In this document: positions 15,833 through 24,665 of the stretch, in pieces
How positions within the stretch are numbered: position 1 is the first letter of the stretch
Layout: each line of letters begins with the position of its first letter
NCBI GenBank assembly: GCA_944384705.1
Contig: CALWUI010000020.1
Location: 1 to 64,000 of the forward strand
Source of the DNA: an uncultured Clostridia bacterium
GTDB taxonomy: Bacteria > Bacillota > Clostridia > Oscillospirales > Acutalibacteraceae
Direction of reading: 5' to 3'
Length of the DNA stretch: 64,000 nt
Translations under genes and position numbers: made by a program
Notes under the pieces: generated by a model
Told to the model about the DNA's origin: nothing
What the model saw: the letters and a program-made list of their open reading frames with translations, nothing else
Databases searched by the model: none

Positions 15833-17191
15833 CTAAATTTTAAATTTGCCAAAACCGTTCAACCCAGAAAACAATCCCATTCTAGAAAATTTATGCTTAC
15901 TTTTTCTGCCAGAGATTTGTTTCATCATTTTTTGCATACTTTCGAACCGCCTGAGTAAATTGTTAACATCTTCTACCTTCAAGCCACAGCCTAATGCGAT
16001 TCTTTTCTTTCTAGAAGCATTTATAATTTCTGGTTTTTGCCGTTCTTTTGGCGTCATAGACAAAATTATAGCACAAGATCTGTCAACTTGTCTATCATCA
16101 ATTGCAGCCTCGTCAATCTTCTGAGAGGTTCCAGGCAGTTTAGATAATATCGACTTTAAAGATCCCATTTTTTTTATCTGATTCATTTGCTCCAATAGAT
16201 CATTAAGATCCAATTTATTTTTCATCAATTTATTTGTTATCTGCTCAGCTTTTTGCTGATCTAGTTTGTTTTCGGCTTCTTCTATTAAAGAGAGCATGTC
16301 GCCCATGCCTAAGATTCTCGAAGCCATTCTATCTGGATGAAATTCTTCTAAATCGGTTAATTTTTCGCCAGTTCCAACAAATTTTATTGGTTTTCCAGTA
16401 ACCTTTTTTGCCGAGAGAGCTGCTCCACCACGAGTATCTCCATCTAGTTTTGTTAGAATTATTCCAGAAATCTCCAGCAAATCATTAAAAGACTTCGCTA
16501 CATTCACTGCATCCTGACCGGTCATAGCGTCGACCACAAGCAGAATTTCACTTGGATTAACTTCTTTTTTTATGTTCTGAAGTTCTTTCATCAAAGCTTC
16601 ATCTATATGCAACCTACCTGCAGTATCTAAAATAACAATATCGTTGCCGTAGTCTTTTGCATGCTGAATAGCCTTTTTTGCAATTTTCACTGGATTTTCC
16701 TGACCCATTTCAAATACGGGTACGCCAGCTTGTTCGGCTACAACTTGTAACTGTTTAATTGCTGCCGGCCTATAAACATCGCAAGCCACCAATAGAGGAC
16801 GATGTCCCATTTTTTTTTGAGCCAACGCCAGTTTAGCAGAATGTGTTGTTTTTCCAGAACCTTGTAATCCACACATCATGATTACAGTTGGCAAAACAGA
16901 AGCAGTATTTAATCTGCTCTCGCTAGGCCCCATAAGATCTATTAATTCTTCGTTAACAATTTTTATTACCATCTGAGCCGGAGTTAAACTCTGCATAACC
17001 TCCTCGCCGATAGCTCTTTCGGTAACTTTATCAGTGAAGTCTTTTGAAACTTTATAGTTAACGTCAGCTTCCAAAAGAGCCAGCCTAACTTCTCTCATAG
17101 AATCTTTAACGTCTTTTTCAGAAAGGCGCCCCTTAGAACGAATCCTTTTAAATACCGCGTTTAACTTGTCAGACAAACCTTCAAAAGCCAT
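15833..17191 (-). CDS. ffh: Signal recognition particle protein Ffh
   Basis: A 452-residue SRP GTPase that binds signal peptides and 4.5S RNA. An N-terminal helical bundle is followed by the G domain with GLQGSGKTT, DTAGRLH and TKLDGD. The Met-rich M domain includes MGDMLSLIEEAE and the RNA-binding part. Length is normal. It follows ylxM with a 13-base gap, the typical arrangement in which YlxM modulates Ffh. Confidence 0.98.
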   Translation of the reverse strand: MAFEGLSDKLNAVFKRIRSKGRLSEKDVKDSMREVRLALLEADVNYKVSKDFTDKVTERAIGEEVMQSLTPAQMVIKIVNEELIDLMGPSESRLNTASVLPTVIMMCGLQGSGKTTHSAKLALAQKKMGHRPLLVACDVYRPAAIKQLQVVAEQAGVPVFEMGQENPVKIAKKAIQHAKDYGNDIVILDTAGRLHIDEALMKELQNIKKEVNPSEILLVVDAMTGQDAVNVAKSFNDLLEISGIILTKLDGDTRGGAALSAKKVTGKPIKFVGTGEKLTDLEEFHPDRMASRILGMGDMLSLIEEAENKLDQQKAEQITNKLMKNKLDLNDLLEQMNQIKKMGSLKSILSKLPGTSQKIDEAAIDDRQVDRSCAIILSMTPKERQKPEIINASRKKRIALGCGLKVEDVNNLLRRFESMQKMMKQISGRKSKHKFSRMGLFSGLNGFGKFKI

Positions 17192-17204
17192 TTAAGCACC
17201 TCCA

Positions 17205-17567
17205 TTATTGTTCTTTATAAATAGATATAGCATTATTTTTTATATTATTAGCGAGTAAGCTAACCTTATCGAATTCTCCGCAAGAAAGAGACAAAAGTTT
17301 TTCAGAATTTGCAATAATAACCAATAACTTTTTTTGAATACAGTTATATTTTTGAGCCAAATTCAATTTATTTTCAAAATCAAGCAATTGAGCCTCTGCC
17401 TTTTTTAATTTATCTCTAACGCCCTGACGGGTTATTCCTTGATTTTCTGCAATTTCTGATAGAGAAAAATCTTCGTTATAATATAAATTTAGAACTTGTT
17501 TTTGATTTTTTGTTAAAAGTTCTGCATAAAAATCCATTAAGTGTGAGATTTTTAAATTTTTCTCCAC
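17205..17567 (-). CDS. ylxM: YlxM family DNA-binding/SRP-associated protein
   Basis: A 120-residue protein with a sigma-70 region 4-like helix-turn-helix (YYNEDFSLSEIAENQGITRQGVRDKLKKAE). GTG at 17567 is taken as start: tggagt lies eight bases upstream and gives the usual N terminus (EKNLKISHLMDFYAELLT). YlxM proteins bind the SRP and enhance its GTPase in some Gram-positives. It is upstream of ffh as usual. Confidence 0.9.
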   Translation of the reverse strand: MEKNLKISHLMDFYAELLTKNQKQVLNLYYNEDFSLSEIAENQGITRQGVRDKLKKAEAQLLDFENKLNLAQKYNCIQKKLLVIIANSEKLLSLSCGEFDKVSLLANNIKNNAISIYKEQ

Positions 17568-17682
17568 AAAAAACACTCCAACAAAAATACTGTAAAGCAA
17601 AAATACTTTACAGTATAATTCTAACTTACATCAAATAATTTGTCAACACAAAAATAAACATCCTAACGCTTTGTTTTTAGCC

Positions 17683-17841
17683 TTAATTATTATTAGGCTT
17701 AGATATTATAGTTCTTAGCAGCTCCATATTTTTAGATAAATTTTCGCTTAAGACTTCTTCAACAGGCTTTTTCAAAAATTTTGATAAATTCTCATAAAAC
17801 TCAGAAATCTCGTCATTCAAAATGATTCTGTATTCTTTTAT
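17683..17841 (-). CDS. Putative small ribbon-helix-helix protein with a non-ATG start
   Basis: An open frame of about 52 residues, beginning KEYRIILNDEIS after the start codon and containing PVEEVLSENLSK. The pattern strand (EYRIILND), helix, short turn, helix fits a ribbon-helix-helix (Arc/CopG-like) fold. A site (agaaggtg) lies five bases before ATA at 17841; an ATT one codon earlier is the alternative. Both are rare start codons, so this may instead be a decayed gene. It is divergent from another small RHH gene at 18039. Confidence 0.4.
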   Translation of the reverse strand: MKEYRIILNDEISEFYENLSKFLKKPVEEVLSENLSKNMELLRTIISKPNNN

Positions 17842-17992
17842 AATATCACCTTCTAGTTATCTTTTTGATATTGATAATGAATATTGTTAAGAATTCAATG
17901 TGTAATATAATTTTATAATAGGAGATTATGAATAATTTGTCAAAATTTATCGCAAAACAGAAAACTTTGCAGTTTAAATAAAAATTAAAGAG

Positions 17993-18025
17993 TAACATTA
18001 TCCTTTGGTGCAAGATCTAATGTTA
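17993..18025 (+). promoter_or_regulatory. Inverted repeat before the RHH gene, possible operator
   Basis: TAACATTA (17993-18000) and TAATGTTA (18018-18025) are perfect inverted copies, with starts 25 bases apart. The second arm touches the ribosome binding site AAGGAG (18025-18030). It could be an autoregulatory operator or an RNA hairpin that masks the site. Confidence 0.45.
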
Positions 18026-18038
18026 AGGAGTTTTTTAT

Positions 18039-18212
18039 ATGATAAAATTTATTCCAAAGCCAGAAAAAAATGAGGTTATTTGTATTCGTATAGATTCTGA
18101 AAAATTAAAATTTATTGACAAAATAGCAAGTCAGAATAATATGAGTAGAAATAAATTTATTGGTCAGTGCATAGATTTTGCGCTTCAAAATTTAGATTCA
18201 CCATCAAAATAA
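18039..18212 (+). CDS. Small ribbon-helix-helix (CopG/Arc-like) protein
   Basis: A 57-residue protein: VICIRIDSEKLKFIDKIASQ forms the DNA-contacting strand and first helix, then NNMSRNKFIGQCIDFALQNL the second helix with the typical S-R-N-K-F-I turn. RHH proteins of this size bind DNA as dimers and are often antitoxins or autoregulators. The site AAGGAG lies eight bases before the ATG. No toxin gene is adjacent on the same strand; mutS2 converges from the other side with a four-base gap. Confidence 0.75.
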   Translation: MIKFIPKPEKNEVICIRIDSEKLKFIDKIASQNNMSRNKFIGQCIDFALQNLDSPSK

Positions 18213-18216
18213 AGCT

Positions 18217-20589
18217 TTATTTTAAATCCACAATCGTTACTCCAGATTCTCCTTCACCAAATGTTCCTAGTCGGAATGTTTTTACATTAGGGTGTTTTTT
18301 TAAATATTTTGCAATTTCGCTGCGTAAAACGCCAGAACCCTTTCCGTGAATAATAGTCAGCGTATTAACCTTAGATAATACTGCATTATCTATAAACTTA
18401 TCCAATTCTAAAGTGGCTTCTAATGCTGTTTTGCCGCGGACGTCTATTTCTCTGGTAACTGGAATTAATTTATTCCTTTTTGAAGCTTTCACTACTCCAC
18501 TTATGTGCGATTTATTTTGAGATTTTTTTTCAGATAAAAGTCTAATATTATCTATTGGTACTCGAGTTTTTATTATACCGGCCTGAACAGTTATCAATTT
18601 TTCGTCGGAGCTGATTTCTAAGACTGTACCTTTTTTATCAATGTCAAAAATCAGAACTTCGTCTCCTAACTTTAATTTTCTTGGTAGCTTATAATTAGAA
18701 TTTTTGGGAGCTTCAACGGGATCAATAATTTCGTCGATTCTATTTAGTTCATAGTTTAGTTTCCGCACAGAATCATCGTTATTAAGCTTTAGTTTTTTTA
18801 TGTTTTTTATTTCTTCAATGAGTTCTTCGGCCATAATTTTAGCAGAGTATAAAATATTTTCTGCTTTAGATTTGGTTTTATTTAATTCATCTTGTTTTCG
18901 TTTTTTTAATATTTCTTTTTCTTTCTCCACAAAATTTAGGTCAGAGACTAATTGTTGTTTCATTTTTTGTAGATTCAAACGTTCTTCTTCTAAATTTTTT
19001 CTAGTAAGTTCTAATTGCTTTAAAACATTTTCAAAATCTTTAGTTTCACCATTAACAAGCTTCTGTGCTTTTTTTATAACAAAATAGGGCACTCCCAAAC
19101 GTTTAGCAATGGCAAAAGCGTTTGAACTTCCTGGGATACCCATCAACAAATTATATGTAGGTTTTAGCGTTTTAACATCAAATTCACAGGAGGCATTTTC
19201 AACACCATCGCTTACAAGAGCATATTCTTTAAGCTCGGCATAATGGGTTGTAGATATAATTCTGCACCCTTTTTCTTTTAATGTTTCAACAATAGCAATA
19301 GCCAGAGCAGCACCTTCAACAGGATCCGTTCCGGCACCCAATTCATCCAAAAGAACCAAGCTGTTTTTATTGGCAACAGACAAAATTTCCACTATATTTA
19401 TAATATGTGAAGAAAACGTAGATAGCGATTGCTCTATGCTTTGTTCATCACCAATATCCGCAAGAACATGATCAAAAATAGAAATTTCGCTTTTTTCTGA
19501 GGCAGGTATCATTAGTCCGCACATCGTCATCAAAACGAAAAGGCCTACAGTTTTAAGTAGTACAGTTTTTCCTCCAGTGTTTGGTCCGGTTATTATCAAA
19601 GAGTCAAAAGATTCGCCTAAAGAAATATTCGTAGGCACCACTTTTTGAGATTCTACCAAAGGGTGCCGTGCTTTTTTTAGTATAATTTTACCGCGATTAT
19701 TAACTTTTGGCAAAACAGCTTTCATATCGTACGCTAAAAGAGCTTTTGCGAAGATTACATCCAGGTTCACGCAAATAGCGTAGCTATTTAATAGATTCTC
19801 AGCGAAGTCTGCAACTTCTATTGACAAACTTTTTAAGATTTTTTCGATTTCGTTTTTTTCTTTTTGACGTAAAATTTTAATCTCGTTATTTAAGTCAACG
19901 ACAGAAGCTGGCTCTATAAATAGAGTTGCGCCGCTTGCAGAAGTTTCGTGAACAAGGCCAGGAATTTCTTTTCTAAATTCTGTGCGAACAGGCAAAACAA
20001 AACGTTCAGACTTTACTGTAATAATATTTTCTTGCAAATATTTTTGAATATTTGACGATCGGATCATTTTTTCTAACTGCTCTCTTATCGAATCAGAAAT
20101 TCTATTAATTTTTCGTCTGATTGCCAACAACTCGCTAGAGGCCTCATCTGCTATTTCGTCTTCGGAGATAATACAAGTTTTAATTCTATTTTCTAGATAT
20201 TTATTAGAGATAACACCGCTAAATTGAGCATCCAAAACAGTGTTTATAGTCTCGAACTGTTCTTTAAAATTTTGAACAAAATTAAATACATGAATATTAT
20301 CTGCAATTTTTAGCAATTCGATAGTAGTTAGAGTGCCACCTGATGTAGCCTTTTTTATTGCAGTTTGCATGTTGTTTAGTCCGCTAAAATTGGGTGCGCC
20401 AAATCTTGCTATTAGCATATGTGCATCGGATGTTTCTTTTAACAAATTATTAACGGCTTTTAAGTCAGTTAAAGGAGTAATTTTTTTTACCAATTTTTTT
20501 GAGTCATCGCATGACGTTTTTTTTGATAATAAATTTAAAATTTTGTTTAATTCTAAAGTTTCACAGTACTTATTCATGCCAGAACTCAT
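18217..20589 (-). CDS. mutS2: MutS2 family ATPase / Smr endonuclease
   Basis: A 790-residue protein. The MutS-like core has Walker A ITGPNTGGKTVLLKT, Walker B and LLDELGAGTDP. A long coiled coil (about 510-620) follows, then a C-terminal Smr nuclease domain with EIDVRGKT and IIHGKGSG. MutS2 suppresses homologous recombination or, as shown in Bacillus, splits collided ribosomes; it lacks the mismatch-recognition domain. The first ATG has aagaaggg about ten bases upstream; a later Met (MNKYCETLEL) is the alternative. Confidence 0.96.
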   Translation of the reverse strand: MSSGMNKYCETLELNKILNLLSKKTSCDDSKKLVKKITPLTDLKAVNNLLKETSDAHMLIARFGAPNFSGLNNMQTAIKKATSGGTLTTIELLKIADNIHVFNFVQNFKEQFETINTVLDAQFSGVISNKYLENRIKTCIISEDEIADEASSELLAIRRKINRISDSIREQLEKMIRSSNIQKYLQENIITVKSERFVLPVRTEFRKEIPGLVHETSASGATLFIEPASVVDLNNEIKILRQKEKNEIEKILKSLSIEVADFAENLLNSYAICVNLDVIFAKALLAYDMKAVLPKVNNRGKIILKKARHPLVESQKVVPTNISLGESFDSLIITGPNTGGKTVLLKTVGLFVLMTMCGLMIPASEKSEISIFDHVLADIGDEQSIEQSLSTFSSHIINIVEILSVANKNSLVLLDELGAGTDPVEGAALAIAIVETLKEKGCRIISTTHYAELKEYALVSDGVENASCEFDVKTLKPTYNLLMGIPGSSNAFAIAKRLGVPYFVIKKAQKLVNGETKDFENVLKQLELTRKNLEEERLNLQKMKQQLVSDLNFVEKEKEILKKRKQDELNKTKSKAENILYSAKIMAEELIEEIKNIKKLKLNNDDSVRKLNYELNRIDEIIDPVEAPKNSNYKLPRKLKLGDEVLIFDIDKKGTVLEISSDEKLITVQAGIIKTRVPIDNIRLLSEKKSQNKSHISGVVKASKRNKLIPVTREIDVRGKTALEATLELDKFIDNAVLSKVNTLTIIHGKGSGVLRSEIAKYLKKHPNVKTFRLGTFGEGESGVTIVDLK

Positions 20590-20620
20590 TTTATGCAGAC
20601 CCTTCTTAATTATATCAGTA

Positions 20621-21373
20621 TTAATTTATCATAATTTGTTTATAAAAGTCTAGAGTCTTTAAATTTTTCTCCAAACATTTTAACAGATACGACTCAGTTA
20701 TTGCAGAGAGTTCTTCCAGCCGCTCTGATTTTAAAGAAAAGGCAAACATTTTATTAAACTCAGAGTATACCGAGTGTCTTAAAGCATAAAGTACACTCTC
20801 TGCAAGTTTAAATTTAGCAGATTTATAATCTTTTATACATTTTGCGCAAATAATACCGTGAACTGCTGGAACGAAATAAAAATTCTTTTCAGCAGAATCC
20901 TTGCAATTTGAACAATATATCAAGTTGGGCATGTAACCAGACATAGATAATATTCTCATTTCAAAAATTGATTTTAATAATTTATATGCAATTTTTTCTT
21001 CCGACAAATAATATAAAGAATTCAAAATTAATCTCAAAATATCTTCGGTATGCCGCTGTTCTTCTGCAATTAAATTCAAAATCAAATCGCAAAAATACTG
21101 TGCAAGTGCTAGTTTTTCCACATTACACCTCAAGTTCCAAAAAGAATGCTTGTTATAAGATTCATTAATTATGTATTTATTTCTACCTTTAAAAATAATA
21201 AAATCCGAATAGCAAAGCAGTTGTGTAGAAGAAAAATTTTTATTTTTTAAATTTTTTACTCCCTGAGCAAATGCACGTATAATTCCAAAATTCCTAGTTA
21301 AAATAGTAACTAACTTATCATTTTCAGAAACCAACTTTTCTTTTATTATCAATCCGTCGGTGCGAATTTGCAT
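20621..21373 (-). CDS. recO: DNA repair protein RecO
   Basis: A 250-residue recombination mediator that helps RecR load RecA on SSB-coated DNA. The N-terminal OB fold starts MQIRTDGLIIKEKLVSENDKLVTIL; the C-terminal helical part carries a zinc finger with CSNCKDS and CAKC. It overlaps the preceding yqzL-like gene by 50 bases in another frame, suggesting coupling. The era-yqzL-recO order is the Firmicute standard. Confidence 0.94.
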   Translation of the reverse strand: MQIRTDGLIIKEKLVSENDKLVTILTRNFGIIRAFAQGVKNLKNKNFSSTQLLCYSDFIIFKGRNKYIINESYNKHSFWNLRCNVEKLALAQYFCDLILNLIAEEQRHTEDILRLILNSLYYLSEEKIAYKLLKSIFEMRILSMSGYMPNLIYCSNCKDSAEKNFYFVPAVHGIICAKCIKDYKSAKFKLAESVLYALRHSVYSEFNKMFAFSLKSERLEELSAITESYLLKCLEKNLKTLDFYKQIMIN

Positions 21374-21488
21374 AAGGTTTTGCTCCTTTTAATTTATCAT
21401 TTTGCAAATTTTTTATCGTTGCATAAATCAAATAATCCACGATTCTTCCTGTTGTATAAAACTTATTCCAAGCCACATCTTCACTCAT
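21324..21488 (-). CDS. YqzL-like small protein
   Basis: A 54-residue protein (MSEDVAWNKFYTTGRIVDYL...) preceded by an excellent site (gaggagga). The W-x-x-F-x-x-[TS]-G-x-[IV]-x-x-Y-L pattern matches the YqzL family that sits between era and recO in Firmicutes; the basic tail ANSHRRIDNKRK resembles versions in Ruminococcaceae-like genomes. Function unknown. Its last 50 bases overlap the start of recO in a different frame. Confidence 0.72.
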   Translation of the reverse strand: MSEDVAWNKFYTTGRIVDYLIYATIKNLQNDKLKGAKPYANSHRRIDNKRKVGF

Positions 21489-21577
21489 AAATATTCCTCC
21501 TCAATTTAAATCTCTATTTTATTTTTTGCGGACTTTCTGAATATATATAAGGAAAACTTACCCTACTCTTTAATTAT

Positions 21578-21607
21578 AAACAAAACGGATGGCAAAAGCC
21601 ATCCGTT
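21578..21607 (-). terminator. Terminator after era
   Basis: AACGGATGGC (21584-21593), loop AAAA, GCCATCCGTT (21598-21607). Exit on the minus strand is TTTTGTTTA, just after the era stop codon. Confidence 0.75.
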
Positions 21608-21612
21608 GTTAC

Positions 21613-22518
21613 TTATTTAAAAATTTTTTCATCAAAACCAAAATTCCTTAAAAGATTAGGTCGATTCCGCCAATCTTCTTTTACTTTTATCCAAAGCTGC
21701 AAATTGATTTTAGTTCCCAAAAAATTTTCAATTTCAGCCCGAGCAAAAGACCCAATCTTTTTCAACATAGATCCATGTTTTCCAATTAAAATTCCCTTAT
21801 GATTATTTTTCTCACAATATATTACAGCATCAATATCCATCAAATCAGCATTTTCTCGATCTCGCATTTTTTCAACGCAAACTGCTATACCATGCGGAAT
21901 TTCTTCATCGACAAGATTTAATATCTTTTCACGAATAATTTCAGCAACAATCACACGTTCAGGCTGATCGGTAAATGCCTCGTCATCAAAAAAGTGTCCG
22001 CCCTCAACCGCGAATCTTTTAAGCTCATCTATGAGTATATCCAAGCCATCAGCTGTTTTTGCAGATACCGGAACAACTGCCCAAAAATCAAAAAATTTAG
22101 AAATATCATCTATCTGTGCAAATAAACTCGATTTATCTTTCAAAAGATCAATTTTATTTATGGCTAAAACAGTGGGTAACTTAAAATTTTTAATTTTTTT
22201 CAGTAATTCCATTTCTTCGGCTTTTAGAGCTCTGCCGGCCTCAACAACAAAAAGGCAACCGTCTGCAGAAGAAACAGAGCTTTTAACTGTTTTTGTCATA
22301 AAACTTCCCAACTGAGTCCTTGGCTTGTGCAACCCTGGTGTATCTAAAAAAACTAGCTGAGTTTCATTTTTTGTTAGAATGCCAGTTATTCGAGTTCTAG
22401 TTGTTTGGGGTTTTGCAGACACTATAGAAATTTTTTGTCCGATCATTGCATTCAAAATAGAAGACTTGCCCACATTTGGTGAGCCAATAATTGCTATAAA
22501 AGCAGATTTTTTCTCCAT
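21613..22518 (-). CDS. era: GTPase Era
   Basis: A 301-residue GTPase in 16S rRNA and 30S maturation. G motifs are IGSPNVGKSSI, DTPGLHKP and NKIDLL; the C terminus is a KH domain with GILIGKHGSMLKKIG that binds the 3' end of 16S rRNA. It lies downstream of ybeY with a 99-base gap; diacylglycerol kinase and cytidine deaminase genes, which separate them in many Firmicutes, are absent. Confidence 0.97.
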   Translation of the reverse strand: MEKKSAFIAIIGSPNVGKSSILNAMIGQKISIVSAKPQTTRTRITGILTKNETQLVFLDTPGLHKPRTQLGSFMTKTVKSSVSSADGCLFVVEAGRALKAEEMELLKKIKNFKLPTVLAINKIDLLKDKSSLFAQIDDISKFFDFWAVVPVSAKTADGLDILIDELKRFAVEGGHFFDDEAFTDQPERVIVAEIIREKILNLVDEEIPHGIAVCVEKMRDRENADLMDIDAVIYCEKNNHKGILIGKHGSMLKKIGSFARAEIENFLGTKINLQLWIKVKEDWRNRPNLLRNFGFDEKIFK

Positions 22519-22617
22519 TATACTAACTTCACCCTCTATTTGAGCAATAAAATAGATTCATTCAATCAGCTCAACAAATGCAGCTAGAACGTTTAATTTA
22601 TGTATTTTTACCGTGTT

Positions 22618-23118
22618 TTATTTGCTGTAATAATACGAAACGCCGCCAGTAAAACCTAATTGAGACATTATAGATTCTTCTTTTTCGCGCATTCTTACTT
22701 TTTCCATACCGCCGTTTTCATGATTGTACCCCAGCAAATGTAACATCCCGTGAACAGTAAGGTGGCTTACTTCTTTTTGCAGACTGTTACCATATCTTTG
22801 AGATTGCTCCAAAGCCTTTTCGATAGAAATTATAACATCGCCCAACAGCTTAGAGCCGGTAGCCGGATCGGTGCTATAATCTTCCTCTTCGCCCAGCGAA
22901 AAAGACAGCACATCCGTCGGGATATTTTTTTTGCGATATTTATAATTCAACTCTTTAATCTGTTCATTATCGACAAAAGTGACGCTGATTTCAATAGAGC
23001 CTTCAAAGCCTTCATTCATTAAAACAGCGTTACAGCAGCGTCTGACGAGCATGCGCAAACCGGTGGGAATTTTAACATTTTTTTGGTTATTGTTAATAAT
23101 TACTTTGATCTTATCCAT
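22618..23118 (-). CDS. ybeY: Endoribonuclease YbeY
   Basis: A 166-residue metalloenzyme for rRNA maturation and ribosome quality control. The zinc motif is H-G-x-L-H-L-x-G-x-x-H: TVHGMLHLLGYNHE. The segment KNIPTDVLSFSLGE is also conserved. It heads a ybeY-era group with a promoter mapped about 240 bases upstream. Confidence 0.96.
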   Translation of the reverse strand: MDKIKVIINNNQKNVKIPTGLRMLVRRCCNAVLMNEGFEGSIEISVTFVDNEQIKELNYKYRKKNIPTDVLSFSLGEEEDYSTDPATGSKLLGDVIISIEKALEQSQRYGNSLQKEVSHLTVHGMLHLLGYNHENGGMEKVRMREKEESIMSQLGFTGGVSYYYSK

Positions 23119-23475
23119 ACAAAAACTCGCTTACCCTTTTTTACATTTATCCGTTACAAATGAAAAATAAGTAACATAGCAATTAAAGGCAAACTTAACC
23201 TCCCAACTAAAAAGTAAAAAATACAAGTCATAAAATAATAAAAAATAAATAGCTTAAAAACTGGACATAGTGTTTTAAATAAAGAGAAATTATTGGCAAT
23301 AAAAAGCTATAAACTTATACTTTTTACTAAATTATAAATTTATTTTAGTTCATTATAACACAAAAAAAGTAATATGTCATTAAAAAACACGATTTTTTTT
23401 ATTTTTGTAACAATTAACAATAATTATTTAAATTTTGACTTATCGATTTTTACATTTTTACTTTTTTTGTTAAAG
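23119..23475 (-). promoter_or_regulatory. Intergenic region with ybeY promoter; phoH is missing here
   Basis: A 357-base gap, very AT-rich, with no open frame of useful length on either strand. On the minus strand ATGACA (23380-23375), a 17-base spacer and TATAAT (23357-23352) form a good promoter pointing to ybeY. Many Firmicutes have phoH between yqfD and ybeY; no trace of it is readable here. Confidence 0.6.
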
Positions 23476-24651
23476 CTAACTTTCTAAAATTATTTCTTCT
23501 TGTACGGCAATATTTTCTTCGCAAGTATAATCTGCAATTATGGTTGCTTTGCCATTTAAAAATTTTTCTTTTTTATCTTCGCTTAATATTTTTATATCTT
23601 TTAATTTTTCTTGCTCTTCCTGCTCTAATTCAGCATTAGCTTTTTGCATCGCCTCTTCGGCAGATAAGACTACTTTTTGCTCACAAAACTGTGTCCAGAC
23701 TTCTTTATAGTAGCTAATTGGCAAGCAAACTCCTCCAACTTCGACACTCTTTATTTGTACGTTTTTTTCAAAGTCCGCACCAGGAGCCGGAACCAAAGTT
23801 AGTGGCAATTCAATACCAAACAGTTTAAGTCTTTTGCGTTCAACTACTTTACCGGTCTTTTGTTTTTGCATCTCGCACAACTCCACTTCTTTTTTAAGGC
23901 TATGTTTTGTCAAAGCAAAAACCTTTGCGTCGGCGTGACGTATATTGCAAGTCCCAAAATCATCTTCTACAAAGCCGTTTATTAAAAGCTGACCTTTAAC
24001 TACAGCATCTCCATTTTTTATTTCTGGAGTTCCTTCATAAACCTCCATTCTTATTATCTGACCATCGCTATTGGCTTTAACATTGCATGGAGTCGTTTTT
24101 GGAATAATCTGTGGAGCTTCGATTTTTTCTTTAACTTCAAAACTCAAAATGCTGCCCTTTATGTTAACAGAAACCCAAGAAATATTGCTAAATTTATTCA
24201 TTATAATTTTCTCAACCATAGGAGTATCTATCTCGCTTTTTAAAATTCCAGTACAGATTCCTAAGTCGTTTATTAGAGTATTAAACTGATTTTCGTCAGT
24301 TGATTCTAAGCCTTTAATATCTATTGACCAAACATAAAGAGACAAAAAATACAAAGTTAATCCAAAGCACATAATACCCACAAAAATACCTTTTCTTTTT
24401 TTGTATAACCGAATAAAAAACGGCAATCCAACTTTGTTTTTTATTTTAATTCTCACACGACTCTGTTTTGCCACTCGCCTAAGAGCAAAATATTCAGAAG
24501 CCATAACCGAACAATAAAGAAATTCTTTATGTTTTTTTATATTAAAAAGTCGTACGCCACTTTTTGTAGCTCTATTTATAAAAACCTCAGGAGCAGCTCC
24601 TTTTACTGTAAAAATTACATATCCACATAAAAATCTTATTATTTTGAGCAT
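23476..24651 (-). CDS. yqfD: Sporulation protein YqfD
   Basis: A 391-residue membrane protein of the sporulation YqfD family, made under sigma-E control in model species. One clear transmembrane segment lies near residues 86-104 (GIFVGIMCFGLTLYFLSLYV), followed by a large extracytoplasmic region and a Glu/Lys-rich tail. ATG at 24651 (MLKIIRFLCGYV) has aagggag upstream and gives the family N terminus; the frame extends further upstream into unrelated sequence. It follows yqfC by 14 bases. Confidence 0.92.
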   Translation of the reverse strand: MLKIIRFLCGYVIFTVKGAAPEVFINRATKSGVRLFNIKKHKEFLYCSVMASEYFALRRVAKQSRVRIKIKNKVGLPFFIRLYKKRKGIFVGIMCFGLTLYFLSLYVWSIDIKGLESTDENQFNTLINDLGICTGILKSEIDTPMVEKIIMNKFSNISWVSVNIKGSILSFEVKEKIEAPQIIPKTTPCNVKANSDGQIIRMEVYEGTPEIKNGDAVVKGQLLINGFVEDDFGTCNIRHADAKVFALTKHSLKKEVELCEMQKQKTGKVVERKRLKLFGIELPLTLVPAPGADFEKNVQIKSVEVGGVCLPISYYKEVWTQFCEQKVVLSAEEAMQKANAELEQEEQEKLKDIKILSEDKKEKFLNGKATIIADYTCEENIAVQEEIILES

Positions 24652-24665
24652 ATTTTTCGCTCCCT

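Noticed and set aside
17928-17981. A 17-codon frame with a ribosome site (ataggag) upstream of the RHH gene
   Set aside because: Too short, composition is ordinary AT-rich background, and there is no regulatory motif that would need a leader peptide.
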